Shown: in pieces, positions 1 to 7,975 of the stretch
Layout of the letters: each line of letters begins with the position of its first letter
How positions within the stretch are numbered: position 1 is the stretch's first letter
NCBI GenBank assembly: GCA_021828045.1
Contig: JAKATI010000009.1
Span: 1 to 36,689 of the forward strand
Direction: 5' to 3'
Origin: Pseudomonadota bacterium
GTDB lineage: Bacteria; Pseudomonadota; Gammaproteobacteria; JAKAQQ01
Length of the DNA: 36,689 nucleotides
Notes under the pieces: model-generated
Seen by the model: only the letters and a program-made list of their open reading frames with translations
Told to the model about the DNA's origin: nothing
Database searches by the model: none
Program-made: the position numbers and the translations under genes

Positions 1-1623
1 ACGCAATACGTGATGATGGAACTGGGCCAACCACTGCATGCATACGATGCCGGGGCCGTCGGTGGGGGCGAGATCCGGGTCCGCTGGGCCCGAAAAGGGG
101 AATCACTGGCTCTTCTGAACCAGCAAACGGTTGGGCTGGATGAAAGCTTCCTGGTCGTGGCCTCCCCGACCCGGCCTCTGGGCTTGGCCGGTGTGATGGG
201 AGGACGGGAAGCCGCAGTGCAAGGCGAATCCCGCCACATCTTTCTGGAGAGTGCGCATTTTTCCCCGGAGGCGATTGTGGGTCGGGCCCGTCGCATCAAC
301 TGCAGCAGCGAGGCGGCGCTGCGTTTCGAGCGGGGAGTGGATCCCGTGCTTCCGGCTGCTGCCATCGGGCGCGCGGTTGAGCTGCTGGCGGAGATCTACG
401 GTCCTGCGATCCGCTTTGTCTCCCGGTCGGAAGCCATGGGGGACCCGCACCGCCCGCGCGGGATCCGGTTCGAGCCCTCGCTGGTCCAGAAAAAGCTCGG
501 ATGCCGGCTACAGCGCCGGACCCTGCGGAAATACCTCGAGGCCACAAGATGTGCCGTGGAGACGGCTGATTCCGGCTTCCAGGTGACGCCTCCCTCCTGC
601 CGCTACGATCTCCGTGCGCCGGAAGATCTCGTGGAGGAGGTGGCCCGTCTTCATGGATATGCGCACTTGCCGACCCGTCCGCTGACAGGCGCCCTGCGGC
701 GCTTGCCCCAAGATCCCTCCCGTGCCGCGATGGAAAAATGGCGGGGACGGCTTGCGGAGCGGGGCTACCAGGAAACGATCTCCCTTTCCCTCGTGGATCC
801 AGACTGGGACCAGGCGTTTGCGATACCAGAGGAGTCCCCCCTCCCTCTGCTCAATCCGCTGGCCCGCGACCAGTCCACGCTGCGGCGGAGCCTCTGGCCC
901 TGCCTCGTGCGAACACTGGTCTACAACCAGGCCCGAGAACAGAAACGGCTTCGGATTTTCGAGATGGGTTCCGTTTTTCATGAACAGGCAGGGCGGAAGA
1001 ATGAGCACGAGGAAATCGCCGGCTTGTGGAACGGTTCAGCGAACGAGATGCAATGGGGAACCCCGGATCGGGAAGTCGATTTTTATGACGTCAAGTTGGA
1101 CCTCGAGTCGTTGCTGATTTCCCTGCCGGGACCACTGCGTTTCAGGCCGTCCCAGCACGCGGCACTGGATCCTGCGGAATGTGCCTGCCTCTTCTGGGGA
1201 GAACGCCGGATCGGCTTCCTGGGGGCGCTCCATCCGGGACTCCAGAGGAGGTGGGAGGTCAAGGGAAAAACCTATCTTTGGTCCTTGAATTTAAATGAGT
1301 TAGATGTATTTTTTGAAGTAGAATATAAAGCACCGCCCCGCTTTCCCTCCATGCGGCGTGATCTGGCTTTCGAGTTGCCGGTCGCGGTTCCGGTGGGGGA
1401 TGTGGAAGCGGCCCTGCTGGTTGCAGGACGCCCTACCCTCGTGGAAGTCCGGCTTTTTGACGTTTATGCCGGAGCACCTTTGCAGGAGGGTTTCCGGAGC
1501 CTGGCTTTTAGCTTGATCTTTCGGGATGAACATAGCACACTAACGGAAAAGGCCATCAACGATCTCTGCGAAAAAGCAGTTGTCCTCATCGAGGGAGAGT
1601 TCCATGGTAGACTCCGAAGGTAA
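1..1623 (+). CDS. pheT: Phenylalanine-tRNA ligase beta subunit, 5'-truncated by the window edge
   Basis: Beta subunit of the cytoplasmic alpha2-beta2 enzyme that charges tRNA-Phe. The reading frame is open from base 1, so about 540 residues of a protein usually near 790 are present and the N-terminal tRNA-binding part lies outside. Visible in order are the B3/B4 region (first ~115 residues, ending in the typical RFERGVDP), the B5 domain (about 150-225) and the C-terminal FDX-ACB anticodon-binding domain (about 445-537, beginning [10 protein letters not shown] and containing LFDVYAG). The 3' end overlaps ihfA by 20 bp, the usual pheST-ihfA arrangement, so co-transcription is likely. A short stretch near 1279-1333 uses AT-rich codons unlike the rest, but the frame stays intact. 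Confidence 0.97.
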   Translation, partial: TQYVMMELGQPLHAYDAGAVGGGEIRVRWARKGESLALLNQQTVGLDESFLVVASPTRPLGLAGVMGGREAAVQGESRHIFLESAHFSPEAIVGRARRINCSSEAALRFERGVDPVLPAAAIGRAVELLAEIYGPAIRFVSRSEAMGDPHRPRGIRFEPSLVQKKLGCRLQRRTLRKYLEATRCAVETADSGFQVTPPSCRYDLRAPEDLVEEVARLHGYAHLPTRPLTGALRRLPQDPSRAAMEKWRGRLAERGYQETISLSLVDPDWDQAFAIPEESPLPLLNPLARDQSTLRRSLWPCLVRTLVYNQAREQKRLRIFEMGSVFHEQAGRKNEHEEIAGLWNGSANEMQWGTPDREVDFYDVKLDLESLLISLPGPLRFRPSQHAALDPAECACLFWGERRIGFLGALHPGLQRRWEVKGKTYLWSLNLNELDVFFEVEYKAPPRFPSMRRDLAFELPVAVPVGDVEAALLVAGRPTLVEVRLFDVYAGAPLQEGFRSLAFSLIFRDEHSTLTEKAINDLCEKAVVLIEGEFHGRLRR

Positions 1624-1927
1624 ATCAAGCGCGCTTACCAAGGCGAACCTGGCGGCAGCCTTGAATGGCGAGCTCGGAATCAACAAACGGGAATCCCGTG
1701 AACTCGTGGATCTTTTCTTTGATGCGATCAAGACTGCCCTCTTCGATGGTCATTGTGTCCACCTGTCGAGCTTCGGGAACTTCGATCTGCGGGACAAAAA
1801 CCAGAGGCCCGGTCGGAATCCCAAGACCGGCGAGGAGATTCCCATTTCCGCCCGCCGGGTTATCACCTTCCATCCAGGCCAGAAACTGAGGACCCGTGTC
1901 GATGGTTATGCTGGAAGCAGAGAATAG
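1604..1927 (+). CDS. ihfA: Integration host factor subunit alpha
   Basis: DNA-bending protein of the HU/IHF family that pairs with IhfB in the nucleoid to bend DNA at promoters and origins. The 107-residue product carries the family core, including [20 protein letters not shown], which covers the beta-arm that inserts into the minor groove, and the following ISARRVITF. The ATG at 1604 is chosen because GAGGGAGAG at 1591-1599 sits just upstream and the length then fits the family (about 100). An in-frame start at 1580 would add eight residues. The gene overlaps the end of pheT and the start of the MerR gene, consistent with one transcript. The position directly after pheT and before a MerR gene separates IhfA from IhfB or HU. 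Confidence 0.97.
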   Translation: MVDSEGKSSALTKANLAAALNGELGINKRESRELVDLFFDAIKTALFDGHCVHLSSFGNFDLRDKNQRPGRNPKTGEEIPISARRVITFHPGQKLRTRVDGYAGSRE

Positions 1928-2264
1928 GCTTGAACTGGCCCCGATCCCCGCGAAGCGTTACTTCACGATCGGGGAGGTCAGCGATCTTTGCCAGGTCAAG
2001 CCTCATGTGCTCCGGTATTGGGAGCAGGAATTCAGCCAGTTGCGTCCCGTCAAGCGAAAGGGCAACCGGAGGTATTACCAGCGTCAGGATCTCCTCCTGA
2101 TCCGCCAGATCCGCAGCCTTCTGTACGAGCATGGCTATACGATTGGAGGCGCGCGTCAGCAGCTGGGAGGAGATGGGATGCAACAGGACATGCATCACAG
2201 TACCCAGATCGTGAAACAGCTCCGAATGGAACTGGAGGATGTTCTCAAGCTCTTGAGAAGCTGA
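1902..2264 (+). CDS. MerR-family transcriptional regulator downstream of ihfA
   Basis: Small DNA-binding protein of about 120 residues with an N-terminal MerR winged helix-turn-helix ([20 protein letters not shown] then WEQEF, about residues 18-45) and the [12 protein letters not shown] wing, followed by a short helical C-terminus. There is no cysteine-based metal-binding tail and no effector domain, so its signal cannot be read from sequence. An orthologue directly after ihfA is common in gammaproteobacteria and its role is not well defined. The gene overlaps ihfA by 26 bp. GTG 1896, ATG 1902 and ATG 1908 are all possible starts. I prefer 1902 because GAGG at 1888-1891 is then about 10 bases upstream. 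It probably shares the pheT-ihfA transcript and runs towards tRNA-Pro 18 bp later. Confidence 0.9.
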   Translation: MVMLEAENRLELAPIPAKRYFTIGEVSDLCQVKPHVLRYWEQEFSQLRPVKRKGNRRYYQRQDLLLIRQIRSLLYEHGYTIGGARQQLGGDGMQQDMHHSTQIVKQLRMELEDVLKLLRS

Positions 2265-2282
2265 AGGTCAGGGTAGGTCCGT

Positions 2283-2359
2283 CGGGGTGTAGCGCAGCCT
2301 GGTAGCGCACCTGCATGGGGTGCAGGTGGTCGGAGGTTCAAATCCTCTCACCCCGACCA
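2283..2359 (+). tRNA. tRNA-Pro (anticodon GGG)
   Basis: A 77-nt cloverleaf with encoded CCA. The acceptor stem CGGGGTG (2283-2289) pairs fully with CACCCCG (2349-2355). The D arm has AGCCTGGTAGCGC, the anticodon stem CCTGC/GCAGG encloses the loop ATGGGGT (anticodon GGG), and the T arm has GGTTCAAATCC. It lies 18 bp after the MerR gene on the same strand, a conserved gammaproteobacterial position. I see no separate promoter, so it may be processed from the pheT-ihfA-merR transcript. Confidence 0.98.
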
Positions 2360-2408
2360 TTGTCGGCCTGAAGGTTTTTCGTCACCGGCTGCGAAGCGAT
2401 GCATGTGC

Positions 2409-3287
2409 TCAGTCGGATTCCGTTTTCCGATCCCGCGCGTCCAGGAATTCCGGAAGAAAGAGGTCGGGGAGCAATCGTGCCCCGGGGGAGACCGCATAGC
2501 GGTCGAGATCGGTGATTCCGGCTTCCTGGAGCACGGTTTCATCGATGAAAAACTGGCCGGTTGTCGTTCGTGCCGGTTGTTTGAGGATTTCCACCGCGGC
2601 GTCGGCGACAATCTCCGGTGTGCGGCAGTTTTCCGGCCGGATGGATCCGCCGAGCTGGGTCAGCGCTTGGGTCGCGATGACCGTTTTTGGCCAGAGGGCA
2701 TTGACGGCAATGCCTTTGGGGGCCAGTTCCCGGGACAGTCCAAGCACGCAGAAGCTCATTCCCATTTTGGTGAGGGTATAACCCAGATGTCCCGAGAACC
2801 AGCGCGGGTCCAGGCTGGGAGGTGGAGCGAGCACCAGCACATGGGGGTTTTCGGCCTGCCGGAGGTGGGGGAGGGCAGCGCGCGTGCAGGCATAGGTCCC
2901 TCGCGCGTTGACCGACCAGAGCAAGTCCAGTTTTTTGACGGGAATTTCGGCGAGCCCGCCCAGGGCAATGGCACTGGCGTTGTTCACGAGGATATCCAGC
3001 CGGCCCCACTCGGCCACCACCCGGGACACGGCGGCTTCGATGGCCTCCACGTCGCGGATATCCGTGGCGATCGGCAAGGCCTGGGCACCCAGATCCCGGA
3101 CTTCGCGAGCCACGGTTTCGATGGTCCCGGGCAGGTGCGGGTGCGGAGTTTGCGTTTTGGCGAGGATCGCGATCCGGGCACCCGCGCGGGCCGCCCGCAG
3201 GGCAATTGCACGCCCGATGCCGCGGCTTGCACCGGTGATCAGCAAAACCCGGTCTTTGAGCGGGTAAGATGAATCAGGCTTCGACAT
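2409..3287 (-). CDS. Short-chain dehydrogenase/reductase, HSDL2-like
   Basis: NAD(P)-dependent oxidoreductase of the SDR superfamily, 292 residues. Visible are the Rossmann nucleotide motif TGASRGIG (residues 18-25), the NNAS structural motif, and the catalytic Tyr-x-x-x-Lys as YTLTK with a serine 12 residues before the tyrosine. The segment from the active site into VNALWPKTVIATQA resembles the SDR domain of hydroxysteroid dehydrogenase-like protein 2. There is no SCP2 sterol-carrier domain, which animal HSDL2 carries at its C-terminus. The substrate is unknown; lipid or acyl derivatives are a guess from the family. The ATG at 3287 has GGAGA nine bases upstream. The gene stands alone, convergent with tRNA-Pro. 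The first bases of the gene (CGACATGTT on the plus strand) recur twice in the following intergenic region. Confidence 0.9.
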   Translation of the reverse strand: MSKPDSSYPLKDRVLLITGASRGIGRAIALRAARAGARIAILAKTQTPHPHLPGTIETVAREVRDLGAQALPIATDIRDVEAIEAAVSRVVAEWGRLDILVNNASAIALGGLAEIPVKKLDLLWSVNARGTYACTRAALPHLRQAENPHVLVLAPPPSLDPRWFSGHLGYTLTKMGMSFCVLGLSRELAPKGIAVNALWPKTVIATQALTQLGGSIRPENCRTPEIVADAAVEILKQPARTTTGQFFIDETVLQEAGITDLDRYAVSPGARLLPDLFLPEFLDARDRKTESD

Positions 3288-3726
3288 GTTGGGTTTCTCC
3301 AGTTTTCACGATCTGCCCTCGCGCGGTTCGGTAAGGGTGTGGGCAATCGGCTCGGGCGAGCCATCGGGGCGGGCCGGTACTGTCGATGCGGTGCAAGTGG
3401 CCCGGATCCGCATGCCTTCTGCTCTTCCGGCACGCGGTCTGCCGATCCCACAGGGCGTTTTGGGATATTGGAAAGCCGTTGTGGCGTTTGATTGATTCTT
3501 CGACATGTTATCAAGACGGATCGAGCAAGTCGACCAGCAACCCAAACATGTCGGAAGCATGGGAAACCATCGACCCATTTTATTCATGGCTTGGTCAATG
3601 CGACCGATGTCTCATGCTTGAGTGAATGGTGGGGCCCTTGGATCCATGCCGTCTCCATGTTCGCAAATTGCGCACCCTGCCTCAACCCGTGGGATTTACA
3701 AGCAAAGCCCGGATGGCAGGACTAAG
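3288..3726. other. Intergenic region without a recognisable gene, containing a repeated 9-mer
   Basis: About 440 bp between the divergent SDR and sulfurtransferase genes. Short ORFs occur on both strands (for example minus 3306-3506, 66 codons, no clear ribosome site), but none resembles a family I know and several frames are equally open. The 9-mer CGACATGTT occurs at 3282-3290 (over the SDR start codon) and 3501-3509, and in inverted form at 3545-3553. The second and third copies form an inverted repeat with 35 bp between the arms. The region presumably holds promoters for both flanking genes. I cannot assign them. Confidence 0.5.
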
Positions 3727-4626
3727 ATGGATGGACATCGGGACTCAAAATGGGAATCCATGATGGGAGCGGCCACCCCTCCAGCCCTGATTGATGAGAA
3801 GACACTCCAAGCGTGGATTGGAGAGCCCGACGTGTGCCTCGTCGATTGCCGGTTCCGGCTCGAGGATCCCGGATGGGGGGAACGGAGTTGGGAGGAAGGA
3901 CATATCCCGGGCGCTCGTTATGCCCATCTGGACCGGGTCCTTTCAGGGTCCGTGACGGAAAAAAGCGGGCGGCATCCCCTGCCGGATCCCGCTGCATTGG
4001 CTCGCTGGCTGGGTCAGGCGGGAGTTGACGAACGCACGCGAATTGTGGCCTATGACCAAACCACGGGGCCCTTCGCGGCTCGCTTGTGGTGGCTTGCGCA
4101 CTGGATTGGCTTGTCGAACGTGTCCGTGCTGGATGGCGGTTGGTCGGTCTGGGTCGACCATCACGGCCCGATTGAATCGGTCCCTCCTCAAGCGGTCGCG
4201 GCGAAAGCTTTCGAGCCGCGACCGAATCCCGATCTGTGGCTGACCACGCCTGACATCGAAGCCGTTGTGGCCGGGCAGGCCCGGGGCGTGCTTCTCGATG
4301 TACGTCATGCGAACCGGTATCACGGTCTCGAGGAACCCATCGACTCCGTGCCGGGCCACATTCCAGGGGCAGTCAACTTCTGTTACCTGGAGACCCTGGC
4401 TCCCGATGGGCGGCTTCTCGACCCAGCCGAACTCCGTAGGCGCTTCGCCACCGTCCTCGGGCGATGCCCACCCCGGGAGGTGATTCATTCCTGCGGTTCC
4501 GGGGTGACGGCCTGCCAGACCCTGCTGGCAATGGAGTGGGCGGGTCTTCCGGGGTCACGCCTCTATGCCGGTTCATACAGTGAGTGGATCCGTTCGGGAT
4601 CACGGCCGGTCGTCCGCAGGTCCTGA
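3727..4626 (+). CDS. sseA: 3-mercaptopyruvate sulfurtransferase (two rhodanese domains)
   Basis: Transfers sulfur from 3-mercaptopyruvate, or less efficiently thiosulfate, to a thiophilic acceptor through a cysteine persulfide. It has tandem rhodanese folds: an inactive N-terminal domain (about 20-150, with the CH2-type motifs VDCRFRL and GHIPGARY) and a catalytic C-terminal domain (about 175-295). The active-site loop is CGSGVTA, with the cysteine at about residue 256. This loop is the form found in mercaptopyruvate sulfurtransferases, whereas thiosulfate sulfurtransferases usually have CRKGVTA. ATG 3727 is preferred because AGGA at 3718-3721 is five bases upstream; ATG 3760 and 3763 are in-frame alternatives. 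It ends 13 bp from the convergent smpB. Thiosulfate sulfurtransferase activity remains possible. Confidence 0.92.
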   Translation: MDGHRDSKWESMMGAATPPALIDEKTLQAWIGEPDVCLVDCRFRLEDPGWGERSWEEGHIPGARYAHLDRVLSGSVTEKSGRHPLPDPAALARWLGQAGVDERTRIVAYDQTTGPFAARLWWLAHWIGLSNVSVLDGGWSVWVDHHGPIESVPPQAVAAKAFEPRPNPDLWLTTPDIEAVVAGQARGVLLDVRHANRYHGLEEPIDSVPGHIPGAVNFCYLETLAPDGRLLDPAELRRRFATVLGRCPPREVIHSCGSGVTACQTLLAMEWAGLPGSRLYAGSYSEWIRSGSRPVVRRS

Positions 4627-4639
4627 AACCCGGGTTGCA

Positions 4640-5125
4640 TCAGGAAGAAGGGCGGTCATGACGCAAGAGGCGGGTTTTTTGCCGCGCCCAGTCCCGTTCC
4701 CGTTCGCTGCGTCGCTTGTCATGGAGTTTTTTCCCCCGCGCGAGACCCAGTTCCAGTTTGGCCCGTCCGTGCTTCCAGTACAACCGCAAGGGAATCAGGG
4801 TCAATCCCCGTCGCTCAACGGCACCGCGCAGGGTGTCGATTTCCCTCTGGTGAAGGAGCAACTTGCGCGTTCGCTCCGGGTCCACGGTCCGGTGGGTGGA
4901 GACGGTGGGCAGCGGTGCAATCTGGCTTCCGATCAGCCAGATGGCACCGTTTTTGATCAGGGCATAGCTGTCCCGGATCTGGATGCGTCCCGCCCTCAAG
5001 GCCTTGACTTCCCAACCCTCGAGCACCAAGCCCGCCTCGTAGCGTTCCTCGATGGCGTAGTCATGGCGTGCCCTCCGGTTTTCGACCTGGGCCGGGGGTT
5101 TTGATCGCTGCGTTTCATCCTTCAT
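4640..5125 (-). CDS. smpB: SsrA-binding protein
   Basis: RNA-binding partner of tmRNA in trans-translation. It brings tmRNA into the A site of stalled ribosomes. The 161-residue product matches the family length and has the conserved [20 protein letters not shown] opening, the [19 protein letters not shown] segment and the basic C-terminal tail ([12 protein letters not shown] onward) that occupies the empty mRNA channel. Two starts are possible. ATG 5125 gives the family-like N-terminus but has a TATAAT (minus strand, 5137-5132) only six bases upstream and no Shine-Dalgarno site. ATG 5146 adds seven residues and also lacks a strong ribosome site. It is divergent from ratA across only about 40 bp. 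No tmRNA gene is seen in this window. Confidence 0.97.
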   Translation of the reverse strand: MKDETQRSKPPAQVENRRARHDYAIEERYEAGLVLEGWEVKALRAGRIQIRDSYALIKNGAIWLIGSQIAPLPTVSTHRTVDPERTRKLLLHQREIDTLRGAVERRGLTLIPLRLYWKHGRAKLELGLARGKKLHDKRRSERERDWARQKTRLLRHDRPSS

Positions 5126-5131
5126 GGTGGC

Positions 5132-5137
5132 ATTATA
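5132..5137 (-). promoter_or_regulatory. Consensus -10 hexamer in the smpB/ratA divergent gap
   Basis: The minus strand reads TATAAT at 5137-5132, a perfect sigma-70 -10 element, six bases before the preferred smpB ATG. A start point at normal spacing would fall on or next to that ATG. No good -35 is visible 16-18 bp upstream, so the element is weakly supported as a promoter. It could also be codons of a slightly longer smpB. Confidence 0.35.
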
Positions 5138-5167
5138 CGGGGGCATTTCCGGAGCGATTGTCGGCCC

Positions 5168-5635
5168 GTGTTGCGGAATATCCAAAAGCGAGCGTCTGTC
5201 TCCTGTCGGGTGGACGACATGTACCGGCTGGTTGCGGACGTTCCCTCCTATTCCCGCTTTCTGCCCTGGTGCGCCAATGCCCGGATCCTCGGGAAAGAGG
5301 TGGAGGCACCGGGCTGCGAAATCGTCTTGGCCGAGATGGGCCTGGCCTGGGGGCCCCTCCGGTATCGGTTGAGGACCCGGAACCACAACCACTTTCCCGA
5401 CCGGATTCACATGAAGCTGGTCGAGGGGCCTTTGCGCGAGCTGGATGGAACCTGGATGTTTGAACCGGCAGGCTCCCGGGCATGCGAGGTCGCGCTGGAT
5501 CTCTCCTTCGTCACCGGGAGTCGAATGATGGGCCATCTGGTCGCCCCGTTGATCGGTGAGGCCATGGAGACCCTGACGGATGCTTTTGTGGAAGAGGCGC
5601 GTCGAAGATACCCGGATGGCGGCGATGTGGATTGA
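5168..5635 (+). CDS. ratA: RatA-like START-domain protein (ribosome association toxin / ubiquinone-binding COQ10 type)
   Basis: Small single-domain START/polyketide-cyclase fold protein of 155 residues. E. coli RatA was described as an inhibitor of 70S ribosome association, and the wider family includes the ubiquinone chaperone COQ10, so the physiological role is uncertain. The sequence shows the family pattern: [20 protein letters not shown] near the N-terminus, [14 protein letters not shown] in the middle and the C-terminal amphipathic helix with [22 protein letters not shown] at 5168 is the start that matches family N-termini. The gene overlaps rnfH by 20 bp and is divergent from smpB, the same order as in E. 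coli. Confidence 0.93.
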   Translation: MLRNIQKRASVSCRVDDMYRLVADVPSYSRFLPWCANARILGKEVEAPGCEIVLAEMGLAWGPLRYRLRTRNHNHFPDRIHMKLVEGPLRELDGTWMFEPAGSRACEVALDLSFVTGSRMMGHLVAPLIGEAMETLTDAFVEEARRRYPDGGDVD

Positions 5636-6068
5636 GATGGTATGGATGGACGGGGAGCGCGAACACCGCCGGATGCTGACCCTGTCGTCGGGATCGACCT
5701 TGGCGGATGCGCTCCGGATAGCCGGGCTTCAGGGCTTTGCCGAACGTTGGCAGGCCGGGGGCGGCCGGATGGCCCGGGCGGGTCAGGAAATCGGTCCGGG
5801 CTCGATTCTCCGGGCGACGGACCGGGTCGAGTTCCTCAAGCCGCTCCAGGTTCGACCCGGCGATCTCCGGCTTGGACGTTTGGGGAGAAAAGGGGGGAAA
5901 GTCAGTGGGCGGGCGGTTTCACCGGAGGGAGGCCTCCCCAGCGACGAATCCGGACCACCTTCCCCCGATGAAAGAGAGTCCGGAGGTGATGAATCCGGGC
6001 AGAGGAGAAGTGGCCGGCCTTCCGGTAGTAGATATAGACCCAGCGCCGGGAGGAAAAGGGGTTTTTGA
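5616..6068 (+). CDS. rnfH: RnfH/UPF0125 family protein with extended C-terminal tail
   Basis: Small beta-grasp, ubiquitin-like protein usually encoded after ratA; its function is not established. The first ~95 residues fit the family, with [18 protein letters not shown], then [14 protein letters not shown] and [17 protein letters not shown]. Family members are near 95-100 residues, but this frame continues to about 150. The extra tail is rich in Gly, Ser, Glu and Arg. Residues from about 96 onward are encoded on DNA that is also the 3' half of bamE on the other strand. The tail may therefore be the by-product of a lost stop codon and have no function. ATG 5616 and ATG 5625 are both possible starts. 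It overlaps ratA by 20 bp. Confidence 0.85.
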   Translation: MAAMWIEMVWMDGEREHRRMLTLSSGSTLADALRIAGLQGFAERWQAGGGRMARAGQEIGPGSILRATDRVEFLKPLQVRPGDLRLGRLGRKGGKVSGRAVSPEGGLPSDESGPPSPDERESGGDESGQRRSGRPSGSRYRPSAGRKRGF

Positions 6069-6246
6069 GTGCCGGCGGGCCGAGCAGGTAGGTGACCTGT
6101 GATTGCGTCATGCCGACCTTGATTTCATGCCTCATCGCCGGCGACAGGTAGTTGCCTTGGTGCATCGGGGCAATATAGACGAAGCTGCAGCCCCCAAGCC
6201 CGATCGCACACAGACCGAACAGCAATAACCGGTTGCGGGAGCTCAT
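5902..6246 (-). CDS. bamE: Outer membrane protein assembly factor BamE (SmpA lipoprotein)
   Basis: Lipoprotein subunit of the BAM complex that inserts beta-barrel proteins into the outer membrane. The 114-residue product has a signal peptide ending in the lipobox LGGC (cysteine 20), then family motifs: [33 protein letters not shown] and [12 protein letters not shown]. Serine at +2 after the lipidated cysteine predicts sorting to the outer membrane. It lies downstream of recN on the same strand with a 44-bp gap, as in E. coli, although it has no obvious own ribosome site. Its 3' 167 bp overlap the convergent rnfH frame, and residues after the core domain are rich in basic residues and proline. 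Confidence 0.93.
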   Translation of the reverse strand: MSSRNRLLLFGLCAIGLGGCSFVYIAPMHQGNYLSPAMRHEIKVGMTQSQVTYLLGPPALKNPFSSRRWVYIYYRKAGHFSSARIHHLRTLFHRGKVVRIRRWGGLPPVKPPAH

Positions 6247-6290
6247 CGGGAACGGCCAGAGGAACGGGGAGGTGCGGCCATGATAACCGA

Positions 6291-7973
6291 TCAGGGGGCT
6301 TTCTGTGCCCGACCGATGAGTTCGCGGGCATGGCGGTGGGCCGCGTCCGTGACTTCCTCACCGGCCAGCATGCGTGCAATCTCCTGCTCCCGCGACTCGG
6401 CATCCAGGGGAACGACCTGGGTCCGGGTATTTTCGTGATGGCTTTCTTTGAGGACCCGAAAGTGATGGTGGCCCTGGCAGGCAACCTGCGGAAGGTGGGT
6501 GATACAAAACACCTGCCGGTGACCGGCCAGGGTCCGAAGCTTGAGTCCGACCCGTTCGGCGATGCGACCCCCGATCCCGGAATCAATTTCGTCAAAGACC
6601 AGGGTCGGCACCCACTGGGCGTGGGCCGAGGCCAGCTGAAGGGCCAGGGCCAGGCGGGACAACTCGCCCCCGGAGGCGATTTTGACGAGGGGTAGGGCGG
6701 GTTGGTCGGCATGACTCCTGAAATCCAGCCGGATCGATTCCAGACCACGCGGGCCGGGGGGAGCCGGCTCGAAGTGAACGGCGAGTTGGGCACCTGGCAT
6801 TCCGAATTCGGGCAGGAGATGGTTTACCGCCTCCTCCAGCCGGGATGCCGCTTTCCGGCGATCCCGGGAGAGTTGCGAGGCCGCCCGCTGATAGCGCTCT
6901 TCGGCCGCTGCCGCCTCTGCCCGGTATTGCTCAAGGAATCCGGATCCCGTGGCCAAAGCTTCCGCCCGCCTTCGGGTCTCCTCCAGCGCATCCGCGAGCT
7001 CCTCCGGGCGCATGTGGAAGCGGTAGGCCAGCTCCTGGTAGCGGTCAAAGCGGAGGCGGATGGATTCCATCTGGGCGGCATCGATTTCGATGTTGCTTTC
7101 GTACTGGTCCAGTGTCCCTTCACACTGAGCAATCGCGCTCTTCGCCTCGTCGATCCGTCCCGCGAGGAGTTCCAGGGCGGGATCCAGGGAGAGGAGCGGC
7201 CGAAGCTCCTTCTGGGCCCGGCCCAAAAGCGGTTCGCATCCGAGCCGCTGGGTCTCCTCCTCGCCGGCCAGCAACTTCCGGATTCCGAGCAGTCCTTGAC
7301 GGATGCGTTCCAGATGGTCGAATCGTTTCTGGGATTCGGCCAGGCGCTCGAACTCTCCGGACCGGGGTTCCAGCGACGCGAGCAGCTCCAGCCGTTCGCG
7401 GATTGCCGCCGATTCGGATTCGGATGCCGCGGCCTGTTTTTCCTGCGCTTCGAGAGCGAGCCGGGCCTCCCGCAAGGCGCCATGGTGGGACTGGATTTCC
7501 CGGACCTCGGCGGAAAGCCCACCGAAGGCATCGATCAGGCTCATCTGGGTTTCGCGACGGGTGAGGGATTGATGCTCATGTTGCCCATGCAGGTCAACCA
7601 GCAAATCGCTCAACTGACCCAACATCTGCAGCGTCACGGGATGGCCGTTGATGTATGCGCGCGAGGGTCTTCCGTCCCGGTAGACCAGGCGTCGCAGGGT
7701 GCATTCGGTTCCCTCGCCTAGACCATGCTCCTCGAGCCAAAGTCCCGCCGGGGAGCGGGTGTCGGGCCGGAACAGGGCCGTGACCGTGCTTTCGTCCCGA
7801 TCCGGGCCGATGACCACACTGTCGGCCCGTCCGCCGAGGGCCAGTCCCAAAGCCTCGATCAGGATCGATTTCCCGGCTCCGGTCTCTCCGGTGAGGACCG
7901 TGAGTCCCGGCTCGAAGTCCAGCGCCAGCTGGCGGATCAAGGCGTAGTTCCTGATTTCGAGACTGGCCAGCAT
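6291..7973 (-). CDS. recN: DNA repair protein RecN
   Basis: SMC-like ATPase acting in recombinational repair of double-strand breaks. The 560-residue product is close to the family length (E. coli 553). The N-terminal half-ATPase has Walker A GETGAGKS (29-36). A long coiled-coil region full of Glu, Arg, Leu and Ala follows (about 150-350). The C-terminal half-ATPase has the signature KIASGGELSRLALALQLA and Walker B VPTLVFDEIDSGIGG. The ATG at 7973 gives the canonical start LASLEIRNYALI; an in-frame start at 7997 would lie inside the upstream nadK. It begins two bases after the nadK stop, so the pair is surely co-transcribed. I found no LexA-type operator (CTGT-N8-ACAG) directly upstream. Confidence 0.97.
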   Translation of the reverse strand: MLASLEIRNYALIRQLALDFEPGLTVLTGETGAGKSILIEALGLALGGRADSVVIGPDRDESTVTALFRPDTRSPAGLWLEEHGLGEGTECTLRRLVYRDGRPSRAYINGHPVTLQMLGQLSDLLVDLHGQHEHQSLTRRETQMSLIDAFGGLSAEVREIQSHHGALREARLALEAQEKQAAASESESAAIRERLELLASLEPRSGEFERLAESQKRFDHLERIRQGLLGIRKLLAGEEETQRLGCEPLLGRAQKELRPLLSLDPALELLAGRIDEAKSAIAQCEGTLDQYESNIEIDAAQMESIRLRFDRYQELAYRFHMRPEELADALEETRRRAEALATGSGFLEQYRAEAAAAEERYQRAASQLSRDRRKAASRLEEAVNHLLPEFGMPGAQLAVHFEPAPPGPRGLESIRLDFRSHADQPALPLVKIASGGELSRLALALQLASAHAQWVPTLVFDEIDSGIGGRIAERVGLKLRTLAGHRQVFCITHLPQVACQGHHHFRVLKESHHENTRTQVVPLDAESREQEIARMLAGEEVTDAAHRHARELIGRAQKAP

Positions 7974-7975
7974 GC

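Noticed and set aside
2403-3272. Plus-strand ORF of 289 codons
   Set aside because: Antisense of the SDR gene; composition is Gly/Arg/His rich without motifs.
6702-7721. Plus-strand ORF of 339 codons
   Set aside because: It is antisense to the coiled-coil part of recN, whose repetitive codons leave the other strand open.
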